DNA of 64,000 bases, taken from Pollenia angustigena (lineage: Eukaryota; Arthropoda; Insecta; Diptera; Polleniidae). The position numbers and the translations under genes were made by a program. The DNA lies in assembly GCA_930367215.1 (NCBI GenBank), contig OV884059.1, forward strand, positions 76,293,393 through 76,357,392. The letters run 5' to 3'. Shown here piece by piece: positions 44,471-55,875 of the stretch. Below the pieces are notes generated by a model. It was given only the letters and a program-made list of their open reading frames with translations. It was not told the DNA's origin and made no database searches. Position 1 is the first letter of the stretch. Each line of letters opens with the position of its first letter.

Positions 44471-44910
44471 ATGCCACTTTCTTACTAGCGGCAGCGAATT
44501 TTAGGCAATGATTATGTTGCTATGATGCACAGGCCTTGCCAATTTCTTGCACAGTAGGTCAATTATCGCCCCGTAATGCTCGAAGATTGCAAAAAAATCG
44601 CAGTAAATGAACAACAACAAATACACTCGCTTGCGGTCATACAATCAAACTTGCGCAACCGCAAACATTCGCTGCTGGTTTGCAGTCATTCAAATAATGC
44701 ACATCCTGCTTTGTTATTTATTTCAACGTTAAGCTTCGTTTGTCAATTAAGAAGTTTGTGTGTTTGGTCTGACAATGATTGTTTTGGCAAAGAAAAAAAA
44801 AAAAATACAAACAAAAAGCCAGAAATCAAGCAATTATTACTCATGTAGGCATTCACCAGTTACTATGTAGTACAAGAAAAAAAATTGAAATGAAACTAAA
44901 CGCACATATG
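44471..44910. other. Sequence without recognisable gene
   Basis: Plus frames at 44576-44848 and 44779-45039 show no motif. A-run at 44791. Confidence 0.45.
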
Positions 44911-44912
44911 TA

Positions 44913-45387
44913 CACCCAGAGAAAAACATGTTTAAATATGGTCACCTCTAACCAAACTATTTTTAAAGAAAATTTTAAACATATTATGTTTAATATAACC
45001 ATATTATTGGCAGAGGTAACCATGTTATGGTTAAATTAGGCCTCCATTAAGAAGCCCCAACCATATTATTGTTGTCTCCAAATATGTTATGGTTAATAAT
45101 AACAAAAATTTGCTTAGCACTTACAATAGCATGGTTGGTTTTCAACCATAGTATGTTGCTCTTGAAAAAGTAGAAAATACTATTGTAAATTTAAAAACAA
45201 ATTATTATCATATCTAACCATAACATTTTTAGAGGCAACCATAATATGGTTATGGGTTCTTGATGAAGGAGTAATTTAACCATAATATGGTTGTCGCTGA
45301 CAGTATACAGTTATATTAACCATAATATGTTAAAAATTTCGTTTAAAAACAGTTTGGTTGGAGGTTAACATGTTGTTTCTCTACGTG
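44913..45387. mobile_element. TA-flanked MITE family T (475 bp)
   Basis: TA lies at 44911-44912 and 45388-45389. The ends are CACCCAGAGAAAAACATGTT and, inward from the right, CACGTAGAGAAACAACATGT. The body is made of many AACCATA(A/T)TATGGTT palindromes and GAGGTAACCATG blocks. Further pieces lie at about 50885-51140 and 19060-19845. TA duplication suggests Tc1/mariner-type mobilisation. Confidence 0.8.
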
Positions 45388-45389
45388 TA

Positions 45390-47977
45390 GGTACAAACAA
45401 TTTCCATAGAAACAGAAGACTGTTTTATCATCTTAAAAAGTACAGTGGTTCTGTATGTACAATGCATTCTTGTTACTGTTGTTTTTATTGTTGTTAATTT
45501 TTACAAAGCGTCTCATCGAGTGGTTTATTGTTATTATTGTTGTTAATGTTAACAAAGCGTCTCTTCGAGTGGACAATGACTTTGGGTATCTGTGTTATAT
45601 TGCGTGCGCAACAAAAATGCAAACAAAGCACTTTCAATAAAAAACGCACACATGCAAAAATCAAATGTGTACGAAACGATGTAAAAATTACAACGTTGAA
45701 CTTTGTTTTGCAGGCAAAGATTGAATGTAAATTTGAGCGTATGAATAAATCAAGAAAAATAGTCGTAAGTATTTTTACGCGTTCTTCGATTGTTAAACGA
45801 TCCATATTCGGAAATGGTAAAACTTCCACTAAGCAAATGACAATTCAGATGGCATATCCTTTACAGCAGAATGCCTCACCTAAACGGTGAATTGATAACC
45901 CTGTACTATTGCATTTCATTTTTGTGACGAGGATTATCTAAATTAAATCGAGCTAGGACCTTTCAACATTAGACCAAAGACAGACAAATATACATACCTA
46001 GTTTTATTTGTATTTAAATTTAAAGATTTTTGCAATTACATAAAAATGTTTAACAGTAATATGATTTAATAATCTTTCAATTGCTTATACAATTTAAAAT
46101 AAAAAATAAGTACATTTTACTTTCTCTGCTACATACAAAAAATTCATACTTAAGTAAATGTTATGCAAATAAAATGATAAATATAATTTCACGAACAAAT
46201 TTCTTGAATCATATACCTCAATATGGGTAATTCCAAAGTGTTGAACGTGACAGTCGTACGCATCAAAAATGCAATAACATTTTAAACAACAAATATTGTT
46301 ACGTTCTCTTAACCCTTAAATTATAGCACTGTTATCTATGCTAAAGTTTATTGAGGGCGCGATCTTAGGTCAAAGATAATGGCAAAAGAAGAAGCGGTTC
46401 GAACGTGAAAAGAATAGAAGTAGTTTTTGTGGCCATGTATAAAAAGGCGTAATTCAGCAAAACCTGTCACAATTTTTTAGTAAAATTACTTTCAGAATTT
46501 TACGTAACATTAAAATGTCTTTGGTTTGATTCCAAACTCTTCTGTATTTTTTTAACCAAAATCTGGGTCAATACGTGACTTTTCGAACGTAAAATTTTTT
46601 CCATAATAATTGAACTCAATAATGATTAAAACAAAATAAAAATTTGCCGTTAATCCGAATAACATATTTCTCTTTGAACTCTTCCTTAGATTACAGACCA
46701 TGTAAGAAAATTTGTTTGGAATAATTTTTATTAAATATCACCTCTTTTAAGGAAGATAATAATAAAGAAAAGATACAATAAAACAATCTCACAAATAAGA
46801 ATTACGTTTGCACAACTTTGCAGTCTGATTGTTCAACTAAGTGAACAAATTTATGGGTTAATTTATAAAATTAGTAAAATATAAATATTTCTCTATAACA
46901 ATATCGATCACGGTGGATCTTTTGACGGAAATACCCATATAATTAAATTATTTTTGCATTGAAACAAAAATAAAAATGTTTTAAAATTACAAACATACTG
47001 ATATTTCCTTCTGCACTTTTTATTATTTGGCATATTTCGCCTCAAGACAAAATACACATGTAAAATTCTATTTACTGCTTGAAATTTAACATGTATATTG
47101 AAATGTAAAGTATTTATGTAGAATAGGTAAATATGCAAATAAAAACGTAAATAAATACATGTGTACTATATTTTATAATCATTTATATTTTGTTTTTTCC
47201 TGAGAATTTTTACCTACATTTATTTATTTTTTATTTTTTTTAACAGTTATTTGAAAAAAGAAGAAAGTAGATAAAAAACAACTGAATAAATTTGCATTTA
47301 GAGGGGGGGAAAAATATGAAAATTCAACATGTGTTTGGTTTGTTGAAATTGCTGTTTTTGTTTGTGTTAGTATTAATATGAATATCCTGTCATAAAGGAT
47401 TCTTTTCAAAATTTTTGTTTCAAATATTCATTCGTATATTTGTTTTACTTTTGTGCAGCAAATATGATAAATAAATATTTTTTCCTTTTTTTTTTGGCAA
47501 ATATTTTTTAGGTGATTGTTTGGGAATGTTTTAGAAATGTATGTATGGTAAATGATAGAAAGAAATTAGTTTTAGGAATTTTTGCAAAATGTCCTGTCAA
47601 TTAAAATTAAAGAATTTAGCACTGTGAATGCAAAAGGGTGTTTTTTAATTAGTGCAGGATTTGACGGCATTCTCATGTTTTAGTTAAAAAAAAAAAAAAT
47701 ATTTTAACCAACTATTAGATTTATTGCCACGTGTTACCGTGGCGTATTCAAAGTCACCAGTCGACCTATAACCATTCTGCGTTTTTAAATGATACTTCAT
47801 ATAAATAATATAATTAGTAAGATATGGGATAATATCGGACTTAAAAAAAAAATTAGGTTATAGTTAGAAAAATTTTAATTCAATATTATCACTTCCAGTT
47901 TTGAAGTGCTTTGAGCCTGTAAAGTTAAACTTATGGATATCATATTCTCAGACTTTCACAGTATAATAAGGACACCT
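45390..47977. other. AT-rich sequence without recognisable gene
   Basis: A short direct repeat at 45488-45523 and 45537-45572 (ACAAAGCGTCTC(A/T)TCGAGTGG in each) is the only structure recognised. The overlapping frames at 45455-45890 arise across it and carry no motif. No TIR pair was found in the remaining 2 kb. Confidence 0.45.
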
Positions 47978-48209
47978 GGGGGCAAATTACGGCAGTCGTG
48001 ATCGAATACTTTTTCGATTCGAAAGCAATTTTATTTCTAGTTCTTTCTGTCCATACTGAACGGATCGAAATTACTTCTTATGTGTTGTAAAGCATTTATT
48101 TTAGTGATTATAACACTAAAAAATAATTACGATACGTTCAGTATCACCTAAAATAAAATTACTTTCGAATCGAAAAAGTATTCGATCACGACTGCCAAAA
48201 TTTGCCCCC
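47978..48209. mobile_element. Young MITE with 48-bp TIRs (232 bp)
   Basis: Arms at 47978-48025 and 48162-48209 match at 46 of 48 positions, beginning GGGGGCAAATT and including GGCAGTCGTGATCGAATACT. The flanks (CACCT and TGAGT) give no clear target duplication. The class is therefore open. The small number of arm differences suggests a recent insertion. Non-coding. Confidence 0.85.
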
Positions 48210-48508
48210 TGAGTCTTATTTAAGTAAAAAAAAAAAAAAATAAAAATGTATCCAAGTTCTAAAATTTTTATTTAAATTTAATCTATTTCCTATAAGAATC
48301 ACTTATCCTAATTTTTTTGTTTCACGAACACAATTTTTCAAAAACTGCAACAGGTCAGCACCCCATAACTCGACAAATAAACATCATAACAAAAATATTT
48401 GGCACACACATTCATATCTACTAGAGCTAGAGTTACAAAATATGAATCAATTTCGGCACAAATTCTATTTTTTGGTATCTCTTCACAAAAAATGCCTCAT
48501 ATGGCTAA
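48210..48508. other. AT-rich sequence without recognisable gene
   Basis: A-run at 48227-48240; nothing else recognised. Confidence 0.4.
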
Positions 48509-48511
48509 TTA

Positions 48512-48844
48512 CACTGGTTTACAGCAAAAAAATACCAAGAACTCCACATGCCTAGATAAGTTAATTGGGACCTCCTGAGCACGAAAAACGCTGAATTTTT
48601 TAGATAGAAATTTTCAGCATATCGACGGAAAAGGCATTCGATTATCTTTCCAACGATGTGCCACTTGTTTTGATCGTTTGATCGATTATGACCATACACC
48701 GAAAAACACAAAAGTACCGTTATCTTAAAAACGGTACATAGGAAACAAAATTACAGCGTTTTTCGTGTTCAGGAGGCACCAATTAACTTATCTAACATGT
48801 GGTATTCTTGGTACTTTTCCAAACTTAAAATTTGTAAAGCAGTG
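48512..48844. mobile_element. TTA-flanked MITE (333 bp)
   Basis: TTA lies at 48509-48511 and 48845-48847. The ends are CACTGGTTTACA and CACTGCTTTACA (inward). Both arms continue with TACCAAGAAxxCCACATG, then GATAAGTTAATTGG and GCACGAAAAACGCTG-like sequence (over 60 bp of pairing with small indels). A 3-bp TTA duplication fits PIF/Harbinger. Non-coding. Confidence 0.75.
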
Positions 48845-48847
48845 TTA

Positions 48848-49256
48848 TGGACCAATCTCATCGAATTAAAAGTGGGGCTTCTAGTAATAAAAACGAATTC
48901 TTGCAAAAGTTAATGATAACACTGCGGAACAGTCATTTTGCGGCCTGTAACTTTGATGCAAAATTTTTGCTAATTTGAGGTCGCTGATTTCAAATCAAAT
49001 CTCTATTTTTATTTATCAGCTTGATTTTTCGAGGCATACCGTTATGTATAAAATTAAGGCACTTTCACTACATATAGTGGAATAACTTGAAAACGGTTGA
49101 CCATATTCAGTTAAATAGAATTCGGCAACAATATTCTCTATAAGCCGTGCTTACATTATTTTTAAATTTGCCCAGTAGTATCAGAGATATCGTTAAAGTT
49201 TTGAAAATATAATAATTTTTTTTAAAAAATATTTTTTGTTCTTTAAAAATTAATAA
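48848..49256. other. Sequence without recognisable gene
   Basis: No motif or TIR pair. Confidence 0.4.
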
Positions 49257-50310
49257 AACAAGTTAGAGTGCTATATTCAGCTGTGCCGAATCTTTGATAC
49301 CCTCCACTAACAGTTCGAATGTTTAAGGAGTAATATCTGTATGATGTTATTATTATCTTAAACTGTGACGATTTGTTATTAATTATGGTTTTAGGCGACT
49401 AAACTGTTTTCCGGTAGTAGGGTTTATATGGGGCCTAGGGTAAATTACGGACCGATCATCACGAAATTTCACAACGTCATTTCTAGTCCTTTAAAACTGT
49501 GACGTAAAAATTTCTGTTATGATAGCATTATTAATTATGGTTTTAGGTGTACTAAACTGTTTTCCGGGAGTAGGGTTTCTATGGGGCCTAAGGTAAATTA
49601 TGGACCGATCATCACGAAATTTCACAACGTCATTTCTAGTCCTTTAAAACTGTGACGTGCATTAATTTTTACGGTTTTAGGCGTACTAAACTGTTTTCCG
49701 GTAGTAGGGTTTATATGGGGCCTAAGGTAAATTATGGACCGATCGTCACGAAATTTCACAGTGTTATTTCTAGTCCTAAAATTTTGTTACGCTAGAGTTT
49801 TTTTACGGTTTTAGGCGTACTAAACTGTTTTCCGGGAGTAGTGTTTATATGGGTCTTAGGGTAAATTATAGACGGACCTTCACGAAATTTAACAGCGTGA
49901 TTTCCAATAAAACAAATTTTTCCAAAATCTTATCTCATTCCGTGCCTTGTTCCAGCATTTATGTTATTTTTTGTAACAAAATTATCAATTTTTTTAGGTG
50001 GTGGTTCCACATTTTGATTCATAGCTCTGGTCCTACTAAACCGATTTTGCTGGATTTCAATCCCAATTTGCTTAGGATAACTACAAGCAATTTAGCACCA
50101 AGTTTGTTCATTTCTTTTGAGTTGTTCGAAAGTGAGCGTGTTTTCAACAGACGGACAGACAGACGGACATGGCTAAATCGACTTAGAATTACTCAAGGAC
50201 CCATAATGTATATACTTTATGGGGTCTGAGATGAATAATAAAAAAAATTTTAAACGGAATGACAAACTTAATATACCCTCTTCACAACTAATTGTGGTGG
50301 AGGGTATAAA
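49257..50310 (+). mobile_element. Helentron-like repeat family HL1, complete copy b
   Basis: The 5' end is AAGTTAGAGTGCTATATTCA, GCTGTGCCGAATCTTT and GATACCCTCCAC (49296). The 3' end is a strong hairpin at 50274-50306, TACCCTCTTCACAAC paired with TGTGGTGGAGGGTA, followed by AAAA. The 5' ATACCCTCCAC is the exact inverse of GTGGAGGGTAT in the 3' arm (subterminal inverted repeats). Internally, four 130-155-bp units, each with GGTTTTAGGCG, TAAACTGTTTTCCGG and GGACCGATC(A/G)TCACGAAATT, start near 49385, 49535, 49668 and 49806. No coding. The layout is that of DINE/Helentron repeats (inference). Confidence 0.7.
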
Positions 50311-50329
50311 AATAAAAATGCGACAAAAA

Positions 50330-50765
50330 TTACAATGCTGGTCTAAAAACTCTAAGTTAAACATATTTCGAATGAAATGAGCTTTATTTTTATTGCAATG
50401 GCCGCAGAACTCTTGACACCCAAAGGTTGGGGCTCCTTTACAATGACCAATGCAGGAGTTGCGGCAACAAGGAGGAGGAGTAGTCAGTAGAACATCTTCC
50501 CTGTCACTGTCCGGCATTCGAAGATCTAAGACTCAAGCTGTTAGGTCAAAGAAGACTCAAAGACAAAAGCTGGCTGTCTCACTGAGTTTGATATGAACAG
50601 GATCCATTCCTTCATTGAATAAACCGGATGACTGGATGAGAATGCCAACAGCTCGGTAACGTAGGAACATTCAGGGTAAGTGTAACATGGTAAACAACGG
50701 GTACTAATAACTGGACCCACGTGACCTGGGCTTAATTGGCGCTGCCAGTGGAATCTTACCTTTTT
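50330..50765 (+). pseudogene. LINE ORF2 C-terminal fragment
   Basis: From 50442 one frame reads NDQCRSCGNKEEE, stop, SVEHLPCHCPAFEDLRLKLL. The C-x2-C-x10-H-x3-C-x-C spacing is identical to the LINE at 1974-2660. The RNase H domain is not recognisable upstream, so the copy is strongly 5'-truncated or decayed. It lies between the HL1 copy and another HL1-like fragment (50766-50885), perhaps having inserted into HL1 sequence. Confidence 0.7.
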
Positions 50766-51140
50766 AACCGATTAAGTTGGATTTCAAGTTCAAATCGATT
50801 TGGATAACTAGAAATAATTTGATGATGAGCCGGATGGATCTGGCTAAATCAACTTTAAACTAATCAAGGACCCAGAATATATACGCAGGAAAAAAAATTT
50901 TTTAATATGGTCACCGCTAACAAAACCATTTTAAACGGACATTTTTAAACCATATTGTCATTCGCAACCGTATTATGATTAAATTAATTCCCATCGCAAA
51001 GCGACAACCATATTATGGTTGCCTCTAAACATGTTATGGTTATAATTTACTTTTAAATTAGCTATAGGGTTTTCCTCTTTTTTAAAAGCAACATGTTACT
51101 GCCGAAAAACAACCATGCTATAATAAGTCGTTAACATATT
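50766..51140. repeat. HL1-like fragment followed by a family T MITE fragment
   Basis: 50766-50885 (AACCGATTAAGTTGGATTTC…GGACCCAGAATATATA) matches the 3' third of HL1. 50890-51140 carries the AATATGGTCACCGCTAAC and AACCATATTATGGTT blocks of family T without recognisable ends. Confidence 0.55.
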
Positions 51141-52208
51141 ATTGATATCATTTGCCAAAGCAAGTAATTTAACTAGAATATCTTAAATAATTTTCTATTA
51201 AAAATAGTTTTTCTCTCCGTCAAAACTAAACAAAATTTTATTAAGCTCTTTTCCCTTACAATAACCTCTATAAATTTATATTTTTCACATTAATCCTTTA
51301 CATGTTGTAGTTTATCATTAAATTCAGCCATTTTCGCAAACATAATTCCATTAAATATTTATAACTTTTCCCAAGTTTCATTTTATCCAAAGTTCATAAT
51401 AACTTTAGTGGTTTTTCTTGAGCATTCTCAACAAAATGAATTCATGTGCCAAACTCTTGTTCTTAAGTTTGCCACTAAACTTCTGCTACCTTTTGTATAG
51501 CAGAACTTTAAAATATATGTATAGTATACTTTCTTCTATTTCACCAACACAAAACTCTGAAATATGTTTCCGACTTTCTTGCTACAGTTTGCAATAAAAC
51601 AAGCAACGAACTGAGCGAAGAAAAACAAAAAAGGAAACACAAAATGAACATGTCATTTATGGTGCAACATTTGTTTCTTAAGAGTTGCATAATAAAATGT
51701 GCAGACTTTTATGGCAATAGAGAAGGTGGTGGCTTAAACAGAGAAAACCATTAAAAAGTTTATTTTAGTACATTTAAAATATATTTGATATTTGAACACA
51801 AAATGTAACTTGAAAATTTATTTGCCTATAGGATATTAAAGTCATTTGTGTCAGCTATTTCTTTTAAGTACAAAGATTTATAAGTTTTTTTTTTAAAGAG
51901 ATAGCTAACAAAAAAGAAAAGTAAGAAAGTATAGCCAATCAAGATACCCTATTCCTCAAAATTTATACACAAGTTTTCGAGGGTGTACTCCTTTGGGGAC
52001 CCTTGAGCAATAATCGATCTGTTAGAACAAAATTATGTTATGAGGTTAATATTTATGTTAGAGTTCTTCATTGAAATTTTTAAGGATAGTCCTTATATAC
52101 GACCTGCGCTCAGTTCTGGGCCAACCAACACAATATTGCGACACGACATAGTAGCTATCGTCAAAGATATACTGTCGCCAAATTTTATGTTAATTTAGAA
52201 GGAAGTTA
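51141..52208. other. AT-rich sequence without recognisable gene
   Basis: A short GATACCCTATTCCTC at 51950 resembles a Helentron-like 5' end, but nothing downstream supports it. No ORF. Confidence 0.45.
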
Positions 52209-53122
52209 TCTATCTATTCTATATATATAAAACAGGATGTGTGTATGTATGTATGTAACGTATGGACTCCAAAACGGCTGGGCCGATTTTGATGAAATTT
52301 TCAGGGAATCTTCAGAATATTCAGGCTGGAGACACTGTGAAGTCTTATTTTGTGATTATCGGTCTGCGTGGCAAAATCCCATTTTCATATTGCACCACCA
52401 ATGACATCTATATAATTTGGACGATTTTTTCTTTAAAATGATCGCCATGGTCCAACTTATGGCGATTTCTTTTCTGAGAAATATGTTGCATAAATGTTAC
52501 ATGCTCTATCTCTTTTGTGTAGAGCATGTAACATTTATGCAACATATTTCTCAGAAAAGAAATCGCCATTAGATTTGTACGAAACGAAAATTTTGCCCAG
52601 CCCACTTTTACGCCAAATTTTTCTTTCAAATGTTCGTATTAAACCATTTAAGTTTTCATCGAAAGAAAATTTTACCACGCCTGCTTTTACGCGGAAAGGA
52701 AATTTTTCCCCGCCCACTTTTTTCGATTTACCTAAAATCAAAAAACGGCTCCATCGATTTGACTAATTTTTCTTTTAAATGTTCGTATTAATCCATTTTA
52801 CGTTTTCTTCGAAAGAAAAATGTACCACGCCTACTTTTACGCCCACTTTTTCTATTAAGCGCATAACTTGAGAACGGCTTGACCGATTTGGACGATTTTT
52901 CTTTAAGATCATCGCCATGGTCAAACTTAGGTTTTAACGGAAAGAAAATTTTGCCCCGCCCACTTTAACGCCCACTTTTTTGATTTACCTAAAATTAGAA
53001 AACGGATCCATCGATTTGACTAATTTTTCTTTCAAATTTTCGCATTTTTTTAACGGATTTTAAAAATCGAACGCAAACATTTTTCCTAATTTGGACAGGA
53101 CAACGTCCTTCGGGTCAGCTAG
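52209..53122 (+). mobile_element. Non-autonomous Helitron, copy 2 (914 bp)
   Basis: The 5' end is TC after A (ATCTATCTATTCTATATATA). The 3' end is CTAG followed by T at 53119-53123. A hairpin, AGGAC-AAC-GTCCT, lies at 53097-53109, 9 bp before CTAG. A|TC...CTAG|T without target duplication and a 3' hairpin are the classical Helitron layout. It shares the AGGATGTGTGTATG block, the TGGCAAAATCCCATTTTC block and the GTGGGCG-type tandem units with copy 1. There is no Rep/helicase coding. A long perfect palindrome lies at 52459-52569. Confidence 0.85.
52459..52569. repeat. Perfect hairpin: 50-bp arms, 11-nt loop
   Basis: The arm 52459-52508 (starting ATGGCGATTTCTTTTCTGAG) is the exact reverse complement of 52520-52569 over all 50 bases. 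The loop, 52509-52519, is TCTCTTTTGTG. Helitron copy 1 has no such structure at the corresponding place, so it arose in, or inserted into, this copy. It may come from template switching during replication. Confidence 0.95.
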
Positions 53123-53264
53123 TGGCACATAAAGCTTCTTTCGGTAGTAGCATTTATATGGTAGATATGCTCAAATAATCGATTCCAATAAAATTTTGTA
53201 GAATGTTACAGATTGCAATCTAATAATTTTGATCCAATTTAATTCTAAATACAAATAAAAAAGT

Positions 53265-53532
53265 ACGGCTTATGATCACAAAGACTCTATTCCGGAAATA
53301 AGCTTGTATGTGGGTTATGTGAAATTATGGACCGAGTGTAACCAATGTGCCAAATTTCATCAAATTATCTCTTTGATTGCGACCTGTTTTGCGCACAAAG
53401 TTTGCTTGGACAGCTAGCTGGACGGACATCGTTAGATCGCCTCAAAAAGTTAAAGGTGGGTATAGATAGGACCAATATTTAAAGGTTGTACAAACATTAG
53501 CATAAACGCATAATGGTGTGGGTATAAATAGT
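53265..53532 (+). repeat. Helentron-like repeat HL2, 3' half
   Basis: The phrases CCAAATTTCATCAAATTATCT, TTGCGCACAA, GGACGGACATCGTTAG and AAAGGTGGGTATAG, and the terminal TAATGGTGTGGGTATAAA, match 42660-42903 in order. The 5' half is absent. Confidence 0.65.
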
Positions 53533-53541
53533 TTTTTTTAA

Positions 53542-54456
53542 CCCGGCGGGAAAAAGGAGTACGGAGGCCTTCTAAAAGGCCTCTGTACCCCTTCTTTTGG
53601 ATGAACAAGGCCTGCTCGCTCCATTCCATACTCATATCTTTTTTACACGCGATGTCATTGCGAGAAGGCCTTGCGCTTTCCTTTCTATCACCAGAGCTTC
53701 TTAAAGGCATTCAAATAAATGGCTCTAAGAAGGCTTTCCAGAGAATGAATGTCTAAAGGCCTTAAAAAAAGGTTATCTTAAAGGGGTTTTAAGAAAGGTA
53801 TGCTAAAAGGCCTTTCAGTTAATGGCTCTTAAAAAGCCTTTCAGACCATTCTTGTACAAATACCTTTGATTAAAGGTCATATTGAAGGGTTGTTTATAAA
53901 GGTTTATCAAAAAGCCTTCAGCTGCAGGCATTTAAGGAGGCCTGTAGAATAATCCCTGCTTATATGCTATCAAAAACAATTCATTTATAAATACATACAT
54001 AATTAATATATAAAAGATAACAATTGCTTTATTTAATTTGTTAACTATTTTTTGTTTTACTTTTTAGCACAAGTACCTTCTTCCTTAATGAGCAAAACTC
54101 AACTACATTTATTGTTTTTATTTTGTATTTTAATATGTATGTACCTACTATGTTACTTTGTTTTAATAACGGGATCTGAATTGTTTCGCTTTGGCGAAAA
54201 AAACAAAACACAAAATGTTACTCTTTCGCTTTTCAACTTCAACTAAAATGATTTACATTGTTGTTTTCATTTGGAAATTATTTTATAATGTAAGTATGTA
54301 ACTTTTTTTTTGTAAAGGGATCTGAACTCTTTTGCTTTTGCTTGTGGCCTTCTATGAGGCATTCTTTAGCAGTTACATAAGAATAGTAATTAAATCAAAA
54401 AATGTTTTAATCAGGCCTTTAAAAAGTAAGAATGTCTTCTGAGTTTTACCGCTGGG
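53542..54456. mobile_element. AAGGCC-rich foldback-type element R, copy 2 (915 bp)
   Basis: The ends are CCCGGCGGGAAAAAGG and, inward from the right, CCCAGCGGTAAAACTC, similar to copy 1 at 32523. The left half (53560-53960) is built of AAAGGCCTT, GGCCTTCTAAAAGGCC and AAGGTTTAT modules. The block with CCATTCCATACTCATA and AGGCCTTGCGC is the inverse of one in copy 1. Near 54140-54180 and 54290-54330 a GGGATCTGAA..TTTTGCTTT phrase is duplicated. The TSD is unclear. Non-coding. Confidence 0.65.
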
Positions 54457-54630
54457 AAGTATCTACACACTTTCTGAGCTTTTACAATACAGTTTCGAAG
54501 TAAAATTGTAAGTTTAATTATTTTCTATATGCGATGACTTTATTATTAATATTCATAAATGTGATACCGTAACCAATTTTAATGCAGATTTTTTTTATAA
54601 AGATAAATTAATTATTTATTATTAATTTAT

Positions 54631-54717
54631 CATATAGATATTACTCCTTAAACATTCGAACTGTCGGTGGAGGGTATCAAAGATTCGGCACAGCCGAATA
54701 TAGCACTCTAACTTGTT
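54631..54717 (-). repeat. HL1 5'-end fragment (minus strand)
   Basis: Reverse complement of the first ~85 bp of HL1: TATAGCACTCTAACTTGT, GATTCGGCACAGCCGAATAT, GTGGAGGGTATC and ATTACTCCTTAAACATTCGA. Only the 5' end is present, in the opposite orientation to the copy at 49257. Confidence 0.75.
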
Positions 54718-55795
54718 AGTACTTTATTTTTCTTTTCTTTTTTATTGTCAGCCTAAATTTTTTTTTAAATTTTAATAAATTAATTTAAATAAGTTAAAGG
54801 ATTTCGCAATCATTTTGATTTAATTTGATCTATTGAAATTTTGACTTTGATTGTTGTACATTTTTTACTTATCCAAAAACATACAAACTTGATAACACTG
54901 GAAGGCATGCAAATCAGCCCTGATATAGCTACAGCCGATTTTTATTTAAAATGAGGCCTTAAATCCGAATATGACCCTTGTTTTTCCTAATCACCCATTA
55001 TTTCCCATCCACTGCTTTTAATTTTTTTTCGATAATTGTATTTCCACGAATTCTATTTTAAAGAAAATAAAAAAATATTTTGGCCGTTAAGTTTGCCATT
55101 GCTCATTTTTTTCTAAGGTGCATCTACCGCGATTGTTAAACGAACATCTCGTTGTTGTGGGTCAGGCTTATTGTTTTTTTTTAGTCATCGTCACACATTT
55201 GCAATTTTTGTTTCAGCAATTCTTCAGTTTATTGGTGCGAGAGATGAGAAGATTGGGAAGGGGTAATCAGATAATTTTAAGCACGCGAGTGTAAAAATAA
55301 TCCTGTGCCCATATTTTGTAACTTTGGTGTTTGGTAGTTTCACGAAAAGTTAGAAAAACAGTGTCTGTAACTCATGTCGAAAACTATCAAAAGAAACTTC
55401 GTCGTTACGTTATAAATGTCATAATATTCCACTCGAAGCCGATGTGAATTTGCAGACGTTGAGAACACCAGTCACACATATCGTTGACGGCGACCAAAAA
55501 TTACTTAAATTGAAAAACGTTTAGCGAAGGCGCCGAAAATACAACCATCGGCTATACCAAATAATGTAGATAATGTTTGCTTCGAAACATTTTTCAAAAA
55601 TTTTAAAACCAAAATAATTAAACAATGAAAAATTCAGCCAAGAACAAAATATTTACCTCTTCCGTGCTATTATTCATTGCATTTTTATTTTTTTCTTTTG
55701 TGTTAAAATTGTTCTCACCGCGTTTTTATTATTATTTTTAAGTTGTTTTTTTTTTTTAATTTCCTAAGCTAATCCCGCGAAGCTCTACGCTTGTC
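54718..55795. other. Sequence without recognisable gene
   Basis: 55240-55520 is less AT-rich but has no long open frame and no recognised motif. Confidence 0.4.
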
Positions 55796-55797
55796 TC

Positions 55798-55875
55798 CAG
55801 GAAATAAACCAGAGTCACTGGCGGGATTCGAACCCGCAACCCCGGCGCTGATAGACTAGCCTACCGGGGCACTCA
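55798..55875 (-). repeat. SINE/tRNA-like head S4
   Basis: On the minus strand it reads GCCCCGGTAGGCTAGTCTAT, CAGCGCCGGGGTTGCGG and GGTTCGAATCCCGCC. The T-arm-like stem GCGGG/CCCGC and a perfect B box are present. Anticodon and acceptor stems cannot be formed at tRNA length. S3 at 30692 shares the sequence, with 11 extra bp. Downstream on the minus strand an A/T-rich tail follows after about 70 bp. Confidence 0.6.

Noticed and set aside
45455..45890. Overlapping plus-strand ORFs of 61 and 120 codons
   Set aside because: They span a short direct repeat in AT-rich sequence, overlap a 111-codon minus frame, and show no motif.
51950..52010. Further Helentron-like 5' end (GATACCCTATTCCTC)
   Set aside because: Only a short phrase matches. 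The expected internal units and 3' hairpin do not follow.
55800..55872. Possible tRNA gene on the minus strand
   Set aside because: It has a good B box and T-arm, but no seven-base-pair acceptor stem or anticodon arm at tRNA spacing, and a related copy exists at 30692. A SINE head fits better.
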